Positions 26,690 through 34,683 of a stretch of 62,463 nucleotides of DNA are shown here, piece after piece; positions within the stretch are counted from its first letter, which is position 1, and every line of letters begins with the position of its first letter. The notes beneath the pieces were generated by a model, which saw only the letters and a program-made list of their open reading frames with translations, was not told where the DNA came from and made no database searches. The position numbers and the translations under genes were made by a program. Source of the DNA: Bacteroidota bacterium (GTDB lineage Bacteria > Bacteroidota > Bacteroidia > Cytophagales > Cyclobacteriaceae); contig JAJRQT010000063.1 in assembly GCA_024280115.1 (NCBI GenBank), forward strand, positions 1 through 62,463. The letters are read 5' to 3'.

Positions 26690-28018
26690 TTATAAAATAC
26701 TATCTAGTTCTTTCACATAAATATTGTCCAATTCCGTGACCATTACTTTCATCACCTTCGAGTAAGGAGCCCAATGATCTTCTTTAATTGGATTGGCAGA
26801 TGGAGGATCAATTTTAAGCGGATCGACTGCTTTGCCATTTTTCCAGAACCTGAAATCAAGATGCGGACCTGTAGCGAGTCCGGTACTTCCAACGTACCCT
26901 ATCACCTGTCCCTGGGTCACTTTCACACCTCTTTTTATTCCTTTTCCATAACGTGAAAGATGCAGATATCCGGTGGTATAATTTCCATTATGCTTTACCT
27001 TTACAGAGTTTCCGCCTCCCCCTTTATATGCGGCCATAATTACTGTGCCATCTCCAACTGCCACCACAGGTGTACCTCTGGGAGCAGCATAATCTACTCC
27101 TGTATGTGGTCTCCTTATTTTAAGTACAGGGTGCAGCCTGCTGCGACTGAATCTTGAACTAATTCTTGAAAATCGTAAAGGCGCTTTTAAAAATGTTTTT
27201 CTTAGGCTTTTTCCTTCTTCATCAAAATATTCATTTCCCTCTCCCTGATCATATTGTACAGCATAGTGCGGTTTACCTTCATGCCGGAACCATGAACCTA
27301 TAATCTTCCCCATGCTGGCATCCTGGCCATTGACTTCAAACCGTTCATAGATGACCTTGAATGCGTCTCCTTTTTGTAAACCAAAAAAATCAATTTCCCA
27401 TGCATATACATCTGCCAATTCATTTACAAGCATCGGAGAACCCCCGGCCTCCAAAATGCTGTTGTAAAGCGATGTTTCTATGATGCCAATAGCTACTTCC
27501 CTGATGGTATCCACTTTATTTTTACCTACATAAACCTTTACATTATCATCAAATTTTAGCATCATAAAATCTATGGGATTTGGATGATAAATAAATGCTT
27601 TGGCGGTTTTTAAAGAGTCATTTTCATGTATTATGGTGTAGGGTTTTCTGGATTGCAACCTGCGGACATTGAAAGAATCTCTTGGTAAATTACCGATTTC
27701 TGCCATGGTTTGCGGCGAAATATTATACCTTGAAAGTATTTCTGAAAGGTTCTCATTTCTTTTTATTACCCCCTCCTCAACTGTCATCGAATCTACAATG
27801 ATACCGTAGAGAATTTTTGGAGGTGGAGGCGCTTTAAATTCACTGGAATCTACCTCCACAACATCCGGTTCTATATATTTTGCCATTCTCTGGCTAACAT
27901 TGGCAATTATAAAATAGGCGACAACCAACCCTGCAATCACACTTCCCGCTACTATAAAAGTTTTTTTCATCAATGAGATTTCTTTTACTTGATTTTCAAT
28001 TATGTTGGTGTTTGACAA
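26690..28018 (-). CDS. Membrane-anchored M23 peptidoglycan endopeptidase
   Basis: 442 aa. One N-terminal helix (about 19-41), a proline-rich stalk (APPPPK at 63), a LysM/OapA-like region (NENLSEILSRYNISPQTM), then an M23 domain: H305 and D309 in HTGVDY, H353 in YLHLS, H386 in GPHLDFR. The usual second histidine of HxH is aspartate (D388). It probably cleaves peptide cross-bridges in the periplasm, or regulates such enzymes if the substitution costs activity. A start at codon 17 (27970) is possible. Divergent from recR. Confidence 0.88.
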   Translation of the reverse strand: MSNTNIIENQVKEISLMKKTFIVAGSVIAGLVVAYFIIANVSQRMAKYIEPDVVEVDSSEFKAPPPPKILYGIIVDSMTVEEGVIKRNENLSEILSRYNISPQTMAEIGNLPRDSFNVRRLQSRKPYTIIHENDSLKTAKAFIYHPNPIDFMMLKFDDNVKVYVGKNKVDTIREVAIGIIETSLYNSILEAGGSPMLVNELADVYAWEIDFFGLQKGDAFKVIYERFEVNGQDASMGKIIGSWFRHEGKPHYAVQYDQGEGNEYFDEEGKSLRKTFLKAPLRFSRISSRFSRSRLHPVLKIRRPHTGVDYAAPRGTPVVAVGDGTVIMAAYKGGGGNSVKVKHNGNYTTGYLHLSRYGKGIKRGVKVTQGQVIGYVGSTGLATGPHLDFRFWKNGKAVDPLKIDPPSANPIKEDHWAPYSKVMKVMVTELDNIYVKELDSIL

Positions 28019-28059
28019 ATTACTAACGGCAAAATTACATTAATAGTCATTTTCATTTG

Positions 28060-28067
28060 TAATTTTG
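28060..28067 (+). promoter_or_regulatory. Putative -7 box for recR
   Basis: TAATTTTG fits the Bacteroidota TAnnTTTG element and lies 20 bases before the recR ATG. No clear -33 TTTG is seen, so support is weak. Confidence 0.35.
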
Positions 28068-28086
28068 GACACCAAACTTAAATAGG

Positions 28087-28704
28087 ATGCAATACCCTTC
28101 GAAACTCATAGAAGATGCAGTGAATGAAATTTCCAAACTTCCCGGAATTGGAAAGAAGACAGCTTTGAGACTGGCGCTGCATTTATTGAAGCAGGATGAA
28201 GGTACTACCGAAAGTCTGAGCAGTGCACTAGTCAACCTGAGGCAGCAGACAAAATACTGCAGGATCTGCCACATCATTTCCGATTCTGAAGATTGTACTT
28301 GTGAGTCAATACGAAAAGACTCATCGTTACTTTGTGTCGTTGAGGATACACCGGATGTAATTGCAATTCAAAACACTTCTCAGTTTTATGGCTATTTTCA
28401 TGTTTTGGGTGGAATAATATCACCAATTGAAGGAATAGGACCTGGAGAACTAAATATTGACAGTTTAGTAGAAAGGGTGCGAAAATCTGAGGGGGTTATT
28501 AAAGAAGTCATCCTCGCGCTTAGTCCGACAATGGAAGGAGACACGACTTCTTTTTATATTGCAAAAAAATTGAAATCTTTTGATATTAAGATTACCACAA
28601 TAGCACGGGGAGTTCCTATTGGTGGAGAGTTGGAATATACAGATGAAGTTACTTTGGGCAGAAGCATCGTTCAAAGACTTGTTTTTGATATAACAACCGA
28701 CTAG
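28087..28704 (+). CDS. recR: RecR recombination mediator
   Basis: 205 aa. Helix-hairpin-helix (LPGIGKKTALRLALHLL, 18-34), zinc finger (C58, C61, C70, C72) and a Toprim domain (LLCVVEDTPDVIAIQNT...LGGIISP). With RecO it loads RecA on SSB-coated gaps. The second cysteine pair is CTC instead of the usual CxxC, one residue short. It starts 68 bp from a divergent M23 gene and probably leads the TPR gene 20 bp downstream. Confidence 0.95.
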   Translation: MQYPSKLIEDAVNEISKLPGIGKKTALRLALHLLKQDEGTTESLSSALVNLRQQTKYCRICHIISDSEDCTCESIRKDSSLLCVVEDTPDVIAIQNTSQFYGYFHVLGGIISPIEGIGPGELNIDSLVERVRKSEGVIKEVILALSPTMEGDTTSFYIAKKLKSFDIKITTIARGVPIGGELEYTDEVTLGRSIVQRLVFDITTD

Positions 28705-28724
28705 TAAATACGTTTTTTAACAAA

Positions 28725-29354
28725 ATGAGGCAAAGAGGTTTGAGAGTATTTATTTTTTTATTGGTATTGATGATGGGTATAATTGCGGCGAATACATCAT
28801 TCGCTCAATATGAAGAATATGAAAGAGGTCAGCAACTCAAATATCTCGATTTGGGCATTAAGCAATACGAAAATGGTAGGTACGAAGAAGCGGATAAATC
28901 CTTTCGGCAAGTGCTTGAAAACGTAAATGTATTGCCGGCTGAAATTTGCTTCTATTTTGGCGCCAATTCTTTTTATCTTGAAAAGTATAAGCAGAGTATT
29001 AACTGGCTCAACAAATACATGGCTTTAAAGGGCACTTCAGGACAGTATTTTGAGGAGTGTACCGGGTTTCTTGAAAAGGCCGAAGAAAAATATTTAATGG
29101 CATCAGCTTCTAACGAAGATGATGTATATGAACCCGGAGAAGAGGTAGATTATACTGTAATGCCAAAGGTCGATTGTGGTCCATCAGGCAAAGTAATCTG
29201 TCCCGTATGCAAAGGTCAAACTGTGATAATAAAAAGAACGGCTATGGGGCTTACATACAAAACCTGCCCATATTCAGATGAACATGGCAATCTGACCTGT
29301 GATGAATACAACTTGTTGCTTCAGGGCAAACTTAAACCAAGAAGTGACTTGTAA
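28725..29354 (+). CDS. Exported TPR protein with C-terminal cysteine cluster
   Basis: 209 aa. Signal peptide (about 1-27, ending FAQ), TPR-like helices (LGIKQYENGRYEEADKSFRQVL; ICFYFGANSFYLEKYKQSINWLNKY), then a short Cys-rich tail: CGPSGKVICPVCKG ... TCPYSDEHGNLTC, four to five cysteines spaced like a zinc ribbon. A metal site in an exported protein is unusual. It lies 20 bp after recR, probably cotranscribed. Function unknown. Confidence 0.75.
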   Translation: MRQRGLRVFIFLLVLMMGIIAANTSFAQYEEYERGQQLKYLDLGIKQYENGRYEEADKSFRQVLENVNVLPAEICFYFGANSFYLEKYKQSINWLNKYMALKGTSGQYFEECTGFLEKAEEKYLMASASNEDDVYEPGEEVDYTVMPKVDCGPSGKVICPVCKGQTVIIKRTAMGLTYKTCPYSDEHGNLTCDEYNLLLQGKLKPRSDL

Positions 29355-29442
29355 TCAGATGATGGGCATTAGATCCCATCGGCGTTTCTGCATTTCGCAC
29401 TAATAGAAGCATGTTTTCAAATATTTCTAATTAATACAAAAA

Positions 29443-30228
29443 TTGAAGCGCATTCACCTTTTTGAATTTGAAGATTTGAGTTGGTTTCCAGATTCACTGA
29501 GGAAATCCATGACAAGGTTGATGGTAGTGATGCATAAACTACTTGGAACCCGTGAGGTCCTGGCGGGTTTGGTGAATAAAGGTCTTAAAAAATCGGAGAG
29601 CGATACCATCGTTGATTTATGCTCTGGTAGTGGTGGACCGATGCCGGAAGTTTTGGATATTTTAACAGAAAAATATGGGATTGATCAAGCGAAACTTGTA
29701 ATGACAGATCTGTATCCAAATATAGAATTTGCCAACACCATCAACAATGAAGAGAATACCAAAATATCTTATCTGACCAAACCTATTGACGCTACAAATA
29801 TGGAGGCTGATAAAATAGGATTGAGGACTATGGTGAGCAGCTCGCATCACATGAAACCAGATATTGCCAGGGAAATATTGAAGAATGCCAAAGATTCCAG
29901 GCAAACGATTTGCATATTTGAGATCAGTGACAACAGCTACCCTGCCTGGCTGTGGTGGATCGCCATACCAATAAATATAATAACTGCTTTGGTCATCACA
30001 CCCTTTGTGAAACCACTAACATTCCAACAATTATTATTTACCTATCTCATCCCGGTTTTACCAATTTGTTTTGCCTGGGATGGCGCAGTTTCCAATGCGC
30101 GTACCTATACTCTGAATGATTTGGATATACTCCTCAATGGGCTTGAAGTCAGTGATTATGTATGGGAGAAGGGAATAATAAAAGGGAAGTCGAAGATGCT
30201 CTATCTACTTGGTATGCCAAAAATTTAG
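29443..30228 (+). CDS. SAM-methyltransferase-like protein with C-terminal membrane helices
   Basis: 261 aa from a TTG start; there is no in-frame ATG before the upstream stop. The N-terminus (RIHLFEFEDLSWFP) matches a family of class I SAM-methyltransferase-like proteins, followed by motif I VDLCSGSGGPM (about residue 57), TDLYPN, and SSHHMKPDIAREIL. Two hydrophobic helices follow (PAWLWWIAIPINIITALVITP, and LLFTYLIPVLPICFAW), so it is likely membrane bound. Substrate unknown, possibly a lipid. Confidence 0.75.
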   Translation: MKRIHLFEFEDLSWFPDSLRKSMTRLMVVMHKLLGTREVLAGLVNKGLKKSESDTIVDLCSGSGGPMPEVLDILTEKYGIDQAKLVMTDLYPNIEFANTINNEENTKISYLTKPIDATNMEADKIGLRTMVSSSHHMKPDIAREILKNAKDSRQTICIFEISDNSYPAWLWWIAIPINIITALVITPFVKPLTFQQLLFTYLIPVLPICFAWDGAVSNARTYTLNDLDILLNGLEVSDYVWEKGIIKGKSKMLYLLGMPKI

Positions 30229-30234
30229 AAATTA

Positions 30235-30270
30235 AAAAACACCCTGTCACCTAATTGTAAGGTGTGTTTT
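30235..30270. terminator. Hairpin between convergent genes
   Basis: AAAAAACACC (30235) pairs with GGTGTGTTTT (30261..30270), giving A and T tracts on both sides. It lies between the convergent methyltransferase-like and haemoglobin genes and can serve both. Confidence 0.5.
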
Positions 30271-30292
30271 GAGTTAGTTGTTTCGGAATTGG

Positions 30293-30685
30293 TTATTTTC
30301 CGATCATTTGATCCTTTAAAGAATATTGAATAGCGAGCACATCATTTTTGGTTTGCTCATCTTTATTATGTCTGTCTAAAACAGTCATGATGTCATCAAT
30401 AACATTCATATATTCTGTGGGATTTATGTTCATTCCCCGGTGAGTCGTGGTCATATCTCTACCTTCATAAGCCTGAGGCCCACCGGAGCCAGCGCAAAAA
30501 AAGTTGACAGTGTGTCTTTTAACCTGTGCCAGGTATTCAGGTCTGTCCTTATAGGGTAAAAATCGAGCGCTTACAGCAGGGTTATTCATATGTTCCTCTA
30601 CCACCTCATCAACAATTGCTGTTATTTCATCTTCTCCTCCAAATCGCTCGTAAAGAGTTGCAATATTTTCAGTTACTGTTTCCAT
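30293..30685 (-). CDS. Group 1 truncated haemoglobin
   Basis: 130 aa with the 2-on-2 globin pattern: LYERFGGEDEITAIVDEVVEEHM at the N-terminus, FFCAGSGGPQAYEGRDMTTTHRGMNI in the middle, with the proximal heme histidine in THRGM. Members bind O2 or NO and are linked to nitric-oxide detoxification. Single gene, convergent with the methyltransferase-like gene. The next gene upstream on the same strand is an AraC-type regulator, 120 bp away. Confidence 0.9.
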   Translation of the reverse strand: METVTENIATLYERFGGEDEITAIVDEVVEEHMNNPAVSARFLPYKDRPEYLAQVKRHTVNFFCAGSGGPQAYEGRDMTTTHRGMNINPTEYMNVIDDIMTVLDRHNKDEQTKNDVLAIQYSLKDQMIGK

Positions 30686-30805
30686 TGTTTAAATAATTAG
30701 AATTTTTGTAGTGATTACATTCTTCAATATTAGAAAAATATAATATTGTGCTCTACAACATTTGATTCAATTGATAGCACATTTAGTCCAAACAGGATGG
30801 ACAAA

Positions 30806-31927
30806 CTATGTTAAGGTACCTGTAATTTGTGAGGGTAAGATGCCGAATCTTTTTTGAAAGCACTTAGAAAAGTATGAAGGGCTGCTAAAACCGGTTTCGA
30901 ATGCAATTTCTGCAATATTCCCTTTCTGTTTCGACAATAGCTTTAATGCTTTTTTTAATCTGAAATCTTTAATGAATTCATTTGGGGAAAGGCCGGTTAT
31001 TGCTAAGATTTTTCTGTACAATTGCGATCTGCTAAAACCAATCTGCTTCCCAAATTTTCCTACATCAAAACCGGGTTCATTCCAGATTTTTTCGGTATTG
31101 TCCATCAAAAGGGTCAGGAAATGCTCTTCAGATGGGCTGAAAGCTTGAATTGTAGATTCTTTTCTTAAGTCAATTAATTTTTCATCATTGTAAAAATCCA
31201 GCACCTGCGAGGAAACAGCGACTTTGCCATGCTGAGTCACATCACACAATCGTCTGGCTAATTGAACAGTTTCGCCAAAAAATTCATTTTCCTCCGTCAC
31301 GGGTATGCCGGCACTTAAACCAATGTTGATCTGCATATTTATATTGGAAGCAGTTTCATTGGATAAATTGACGTTCTTCTGAATTTCGAGGGCGCACTTT
31401 ACCGCATTAGATATGGAGGTAAACGAAATAATATATCCAGTACCGGTTTGTTTCACCTCGCGGCCTTCAAACAGTTTTAAAGCATTATTGATGATATTAC
31501 TTTGAGTGTTAATAATGTTGGAAAACCCTTCATCTTCGAAAGTTGATTTTAGTAATTCAAAATCCACCATACAAGTGTGCATAATGGTTCGGAATGCGGG
31601 TTCTTCAATGATAGGAAGGTCTGAATTTTCGAATAATTGTGCAGGCTGAGGGTCTTCAATTCTACCCAAAAAGGCGTTCACCACATTTTTATCTACTTCA
31701 ATGATTTTATTAGGTATTAGACCATGTGCATGATCATGCATTTCTTTTACACAGTTTTCGTCCGGTGCCTCAATCAAACAAAAAGCAGTGCCCCTGTCTT
31801 TATCAAACCAATAGGTGAGGCCTTTACATTTAAAATCATCCTGAATATTCAGGTCTTCTCTATGGGCTTCTGCAACGTTAATAGCTGTGACGCTTTTGAG
31901 ATCGTGACGATCCATGTAAATAGGCAT
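30806..31927 (-). CDS. DUF4242 / cyclase-homology / AraC fusion regulator
   Basis: 373 aa from the ATG at 31927; the 15 extra codons upstream are rejected because MPIYMDRHD is the standard start of DUF4242 proteins. Domains: DUF4242 (about 1-80, ferredoxin-like, 'nickel-binding protein' type), a class III nucleotide-cyclase homology domain (about 112-245) and an AraC DNA-binding domain (272-368, IAEIAFETGFSSPSYFSKCFQKRFG). In the cyclase part both metal aspartates look lost (MHTCMVDFE; QTGTGYIISF instead of GDG), so it may sense a ligand and not make cAMP. Divergent from the deacetylase gene. Confidence 0.88.
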   Translation of the reverse strand: MPIYMDRHDLKSVTAINVAEAHREDLNIQDDFKCKGLTYWFDKDRGTAFCLIEAPDENCVKEMHDHAHGLIPNKIIEVDKNVVNAFLGRIEDPQPAQLFENSDLPIIEEPAFRTIMHTCMVDFELLKSTFEDEGFSNIINTQSNIINNALKLFEGREVKQTGTGYIISFTSISNAVKCALEIQKNVNLSNETASNINMQINIGLSAGIPVTEENEFFGETVQLARRLCDVTQHGKVAVSSQVLDFYNDEKLIDLRKESTIQAFSPSEEHFLTLLMDNTEKIWNEPGFDVGKFGKQIGFSRSQLYRKILAITGLSPNEFIKDFRLKKALKLLSKQKGNIAEIAFETGFSSPSYFSKCFQKRFGILPSQITGTLT

Positions 31928-32040
31928 GTCATGTATTTTATTTAACAAAATGTAAACTATAAAGAAAACCACAAAATTGAATCAATGTTCATTGATTTAC
32001 CAAAACTTTGTAATATTGAGACATATGCAATAAGCGCCTG

Positions 32041-32835
32041 ATGAAACATCTAATATTTTATATATTAATTTGTTACACAACTTCCATTCACTTTGAAACG
32101 CAAGCAAATTACGTTCGAAATCCATGTGTTCGATTTTCGTGCGATCATGGCGCGCTTGTACGCGGAGATATTTCTGAAAAAAAGATGTCAATTGTATTTA
32201 CAGGAGGAGATTTTGCCGATGGAGGTGAGCATATTCTAAATATACTAAAAGATCAAGAAGTAAAAGGGTCTTTCTTTTTTACCGGCGATTTTTATAGAAA
32301 TCCCGGGTTTAAATCCATTATTCTCAAGCTGTATGAAGATGGGCATTACCTGGGAGCGCATTCAGATAAGCACCTGCTGTATTGTGACTGGAATAAAAGA
32401 GACAAACTTTTAGTAAACAAAGAAGAGTTTGTTATTGATTTAAAAAACAATTACAAAGAGATGGAGAAATATGGCATAGAAACCAGAGATGCTCATTTCT
32501 TTTTACCCCCTTTCGAATGGTACAATGACAGCATTAGCAAATGGACATCTGAATTAGGTCTGCAATTGATAAATTACACCAGTGGGACAAAATCGAATGC
32601 TGACTATACAACCCCTGACATGAACCAATACATTTCCAGTGAGGAAATCTACCAAAGCATCGTAAAATATGAGGCAGAAAACCCTTATGGGCTGAATGGT
32701 TTTATTCTACTTATACATATTGGTACAGCTCCTGAACGCGTAGATAAGTTTTATAATCGGTTAGATGAATTATTACTTTGGCTAAAATCTAATCACTATG
32801 AACTAAAAAGGGTCGATGAACTTTTGAATCCATAA
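32041..32835 (+). CDS. NodB-like polysaccharide deacetylase, exported
   Basis: 264 aa. Hydrophobic N-terminus (signal, about 1-22), then a NodB-type barrel: IVFTGGDFADGGEHILNIL (replacing the classic TFDDG), GSFFFTGDFYRN, and HSDKH (H107, H111) as the metal pair. HFFLPPFEWYN and LLIHIG correspond to the later motifs. It probably removes acetyl groups from an extracellular or cell-wall glycan. Divergent from the AraC fusion regulator with about 110 bp between, which suggests that regulator may control it. Confidence 0.82.
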   Translation: MKHLIFYILICYTTSIHFETQANYVRNPCVRFSCDHGALVRGDISEKKMSIVFTGGDFADGGEHILNILKDQEVKGSFFFTGDFYRNPGFKSIILKLYEDGHYLGAHSDKHLLYCDWNKRDKLLVNKEEFVIDLKNNYKEMEKYGIETRDAHFFLPPFEWYNDSISKWTSELGLQLINYTSGTKSNADYTTPDMNQYISSEEIYQSIVKYEAENPYGLNGFILLIHIGTAPERVDKFYNRLDELLLWLKSNHYELKRVDELLNP

Positions 32836-32883
32836 ATGATCAAAATATCTACAGAACCTACTAAGAGAACGATATACCTGACC

Positions 32884-32905
32884 ATGCTAAATATCATTTT
32901 AGCAT
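32884..32905. terminator. Weak hairpin between convergent genes
   Basis: ATGCTAAA-TATCAT-TTTAGCAT between the deacetylase gene and the DUF2807 gene. It has no long T-run, so it is only a candidate terminator. Confidence 0.3.
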
Positions 32906-32967
32906 TATCTCATTTTAGCATTTGTACATCTCCTGTAATATATGAGCAGAACAAAATTGGAGATACT

Positions 32968-33666
32968 CTAATGCCTGTTTACGCTTCCCAATCCTGTTGC
33001 CTCAAAAGAAACATCATCGGGATCGCCATAATAGTCAACAGACCCAATACCGTTCGCTTCACCCTTGAGCTTGTCGCTTGCATAGACCGCAACGCTCCCA
33101 ATACCGTTTGACTCTACGATGGTATATTTGCTGTACAGATCCCGAGCCTCATAATTTCCAATTCCTGAAAAATCCACTTTGTGATAATCGGTCTCTCCCT
33201 GTATCTCAAAATTACCAACACCCGATATTTCTGCTATTATTTTTGCGGCCTTCACATCTAATTCCACATTTCCGGCGCCTTCAAATTCCAGCTTCAGGTT
33301 GTCGGCTTTTATTTGATTTTCACATTGCAAATCAACTGCGCCTTCAATCTCCAGCTTTGTGAGATCGCGAAATTGAATATAAACTTCAATAGCCCGGGTC
33401 TTTTTATAATTTTTCCCATCCAGTTCTATTTCCAGGTATCCTCCGGAGGACGAAACATCCAGTTTATCAAAATAGGATTCCTTTGCCCTTATGGTTAATC
33501 CGCATTCATCTGATTGTTTGAGATGCACTTCATATGGACCTTTCAAATAAATTTTGGTAAAGTCATCGATATTATAAGTTTTTTCAATTTTGTCATCAGC
33601 AAAAGCCGAAAAACTCAAAAGAATAAGGATGAAAGCCAGTGTTTGTGTTAGAATGTTCTTTTTCAT
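32968..33666 (-). CDS. DUF2807 'head GIN' domain protein, exported
   Basis: 232 aa. Signal peptide ending AFA (about 23), then a DUF2807 beta-helix: FTKIYLKGPYEVHLKQ at the start and repeated GxGNxE / GIGSV strands (GAGNVELDV, GVGNFEI, GIGNYEA, GIGSVAVY, GLGSVNRH). This exported domain is frequent in Bacteroidota, and its role is not established. Last gene of a likely run with the two membrane proteins upstream, at a 107-bp gap. Confidence 0.88.
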   Translation of the reverse strand: MKKNILTQTLAFILILLSFSAFADDKIEKTYNIDDFTKIYLKGPYEVHLKQSDECGLTIRAKESYFDKLDVSSSGGYLEIELDGKNYKKTRAIEVYIQFRDLTKLEIEGAVDLQCENQIKADNLKLEFEGAGNVELDVKAAKIIAEISGVGNFEIQGETDYHKVDFSGIGNYEARDLYSKYTIVESNGIGSVAVYASDKLKGEANGIGSVDYYGDPDDVSFEATGLGSVNRH

Positions 33667-33773
33667 AATTAAATCATTTTAAGTTATTTTGGTTGGCGTT
33701 TATTATTAGAAGCCAAAACAGTGTTATTAGTTATTTTACGATTATAAATAGAATGGGTATGTGTTTATATTTT

Positions 33774-34208
33774 TCAAAATCTATAAATAATTTTGTTTTG
33801 TTTAATTGCTTTCTGAATTAGTAAAAACATAAACAATCCAATCAAACCCCCAATGAGGGTTCCATAAATATCTTGTATATCAAAAACTCCTTTAGGAAGA
33901 AAGGGTTGCAATATCTCATATATAATATACCCAACAGTAAAAAACAAGATCAGTCGTATCCCTTTTTCTTTTGCTGAATTAAGTACAGCCAGTCCCAAAA
34001 AAATCTGAACGATTATTCCACCTGAATTACCTATGGAGTCAGCGATGCCAAAATCATCTATTTTGTTTTCATAAATAAATGGACGATACAGAAATCTACC
34101 GATCTCCGTAAAACCAAATGATATTAAAAACATCACGAAATACACAATGCGACGCGTATCAATTGTTTTTAAATTCTCTTCATCGATAAAAAATTTATTT
34201 AGCGACAT
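33774..34208 (-). CDS. VanZ-like small membrane protein
   Basis: 144 aa, four hydrophobic helices (about 19-37, 58-76, 82-100, 112-130). GYIIYEILQPFLPKGVFDIQDIYGTLIGGLIG resembles the VanZ-like motif (D..DI..N..G). Its ATG lies inside the last codons of the 44-aa gene upstream (14-base overlap), so the two are translationally coupled. Function unknown. Confidence 0.7.
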   Translation of the reverse strand: MSLNKFFIDEENLKTIDTRRIVYFVMFLISFGFTEIGRFLYRPFIYENKIDDFGIADSIGNSGGIIVQIFLGLAVLNSAKEKGIRLILFFTVGYIIYEILQPFLPKGVFDIQDIYGTLIGGLIGLFMFLLIQKAIKQNKIIYRF

Positions 34209-34329
34209 ATTCCTTTTTGCTAAGAAATTCTTTCATTTCACCATGTCTCTTGTTTTGTTTAATAGCGAGCACAATTACCTGAAATGCAAGAGGGACAAGA
34301 ATGATTATGATTATCTGAATACCTATCAC
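34195..34329 (-). CDS. 44-aa single-helix membrane peptide
   Basis: GTG start with an unusually good Shine-Dalgarno (AAAGGAG, 6-7 bases upstream), which is rare in this phylum. Residues 2-23 are an almost pure hydrophobic helix (IGIQIIIIILVPLAFQVIVLAI), followed by a basic tail (KQNKRHGEMKEFLSKKEYVAK). The stop overlaps the start of the VanZ-like gene. The RBS, overlap and composition together argue that it is real despite its length. Confidence 0.6.
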   Translation of the reverse strand: MIGIQIIIIILVPLAFQVIVLAIKQNKRHGEMKEFLSKKEYVAK

Positions 34330-34683
34330 AATAATCTCCTTTCGTTTAAATTATTGTTAGAAAATAAATTCTTTAACTATTCCGAAAACAACAAAATATA
34401 TGCCATCACCACTAATATCATTTATGGGGTCTTTTACAAAAATGTGTGTATCAAAACCGTACACCTGTTTGACCGATTTGTTATATGATTAAATCTTAAA
34501 AGGGAAAGATAATAAAAGAAATATTCCAATATTCTTCTTTCGCTATAGGTCGGGACTGAAGAGACTGCGGGAGTCCGTTTTTCATCATTTCTTCATCAAT
34601 AAAAAGAACTAAATTATCTGATAGGTTGTATTAATTTCAGCCGATAAATATATTTCTATTATTTTTGCAAAAATTTTATCAAT
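34330..34683. other. Intergenic upstream of ffh
   Basis: No supportable gene; the plus-strand frame 34147..34488 overlaps the coupled minus-strand pair and shows no domain. A hairpin-like GGACT...AGTCC with GTTTTTC lies near 34554..34580. I looked for 4.5S/SRP RNA here and saw none of its conserved loop. Confidence 0.4.
34660..34667 (+). promoter_or_regulatory. Putative -7 box for ffh
   Basis: TATTTTTG matches TAnnTTTG, with a TTTC about 21 bases upstream as a poor -33. The ffh ATG starts 16 bases downstream. Confidence 0.4.

Noticed and set aside
32836..33111. 91-aa plus-strand frame after the deacetylase
   Set aside because: Antisense to DUF2807 for most of its length, with no independent features.
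34147..34488. 113-aa plus-strand frame
   Set aside because: It overlaps the translationally coupled minus-strand pair, has no domain and no usable start context.
34540..34600. Possible SRP (4.5S) RNA upstream of ffh
   Set aside because: A hairpin is present, but the conserved GGAAGCA/AGCA loop of SRP RNA is not.
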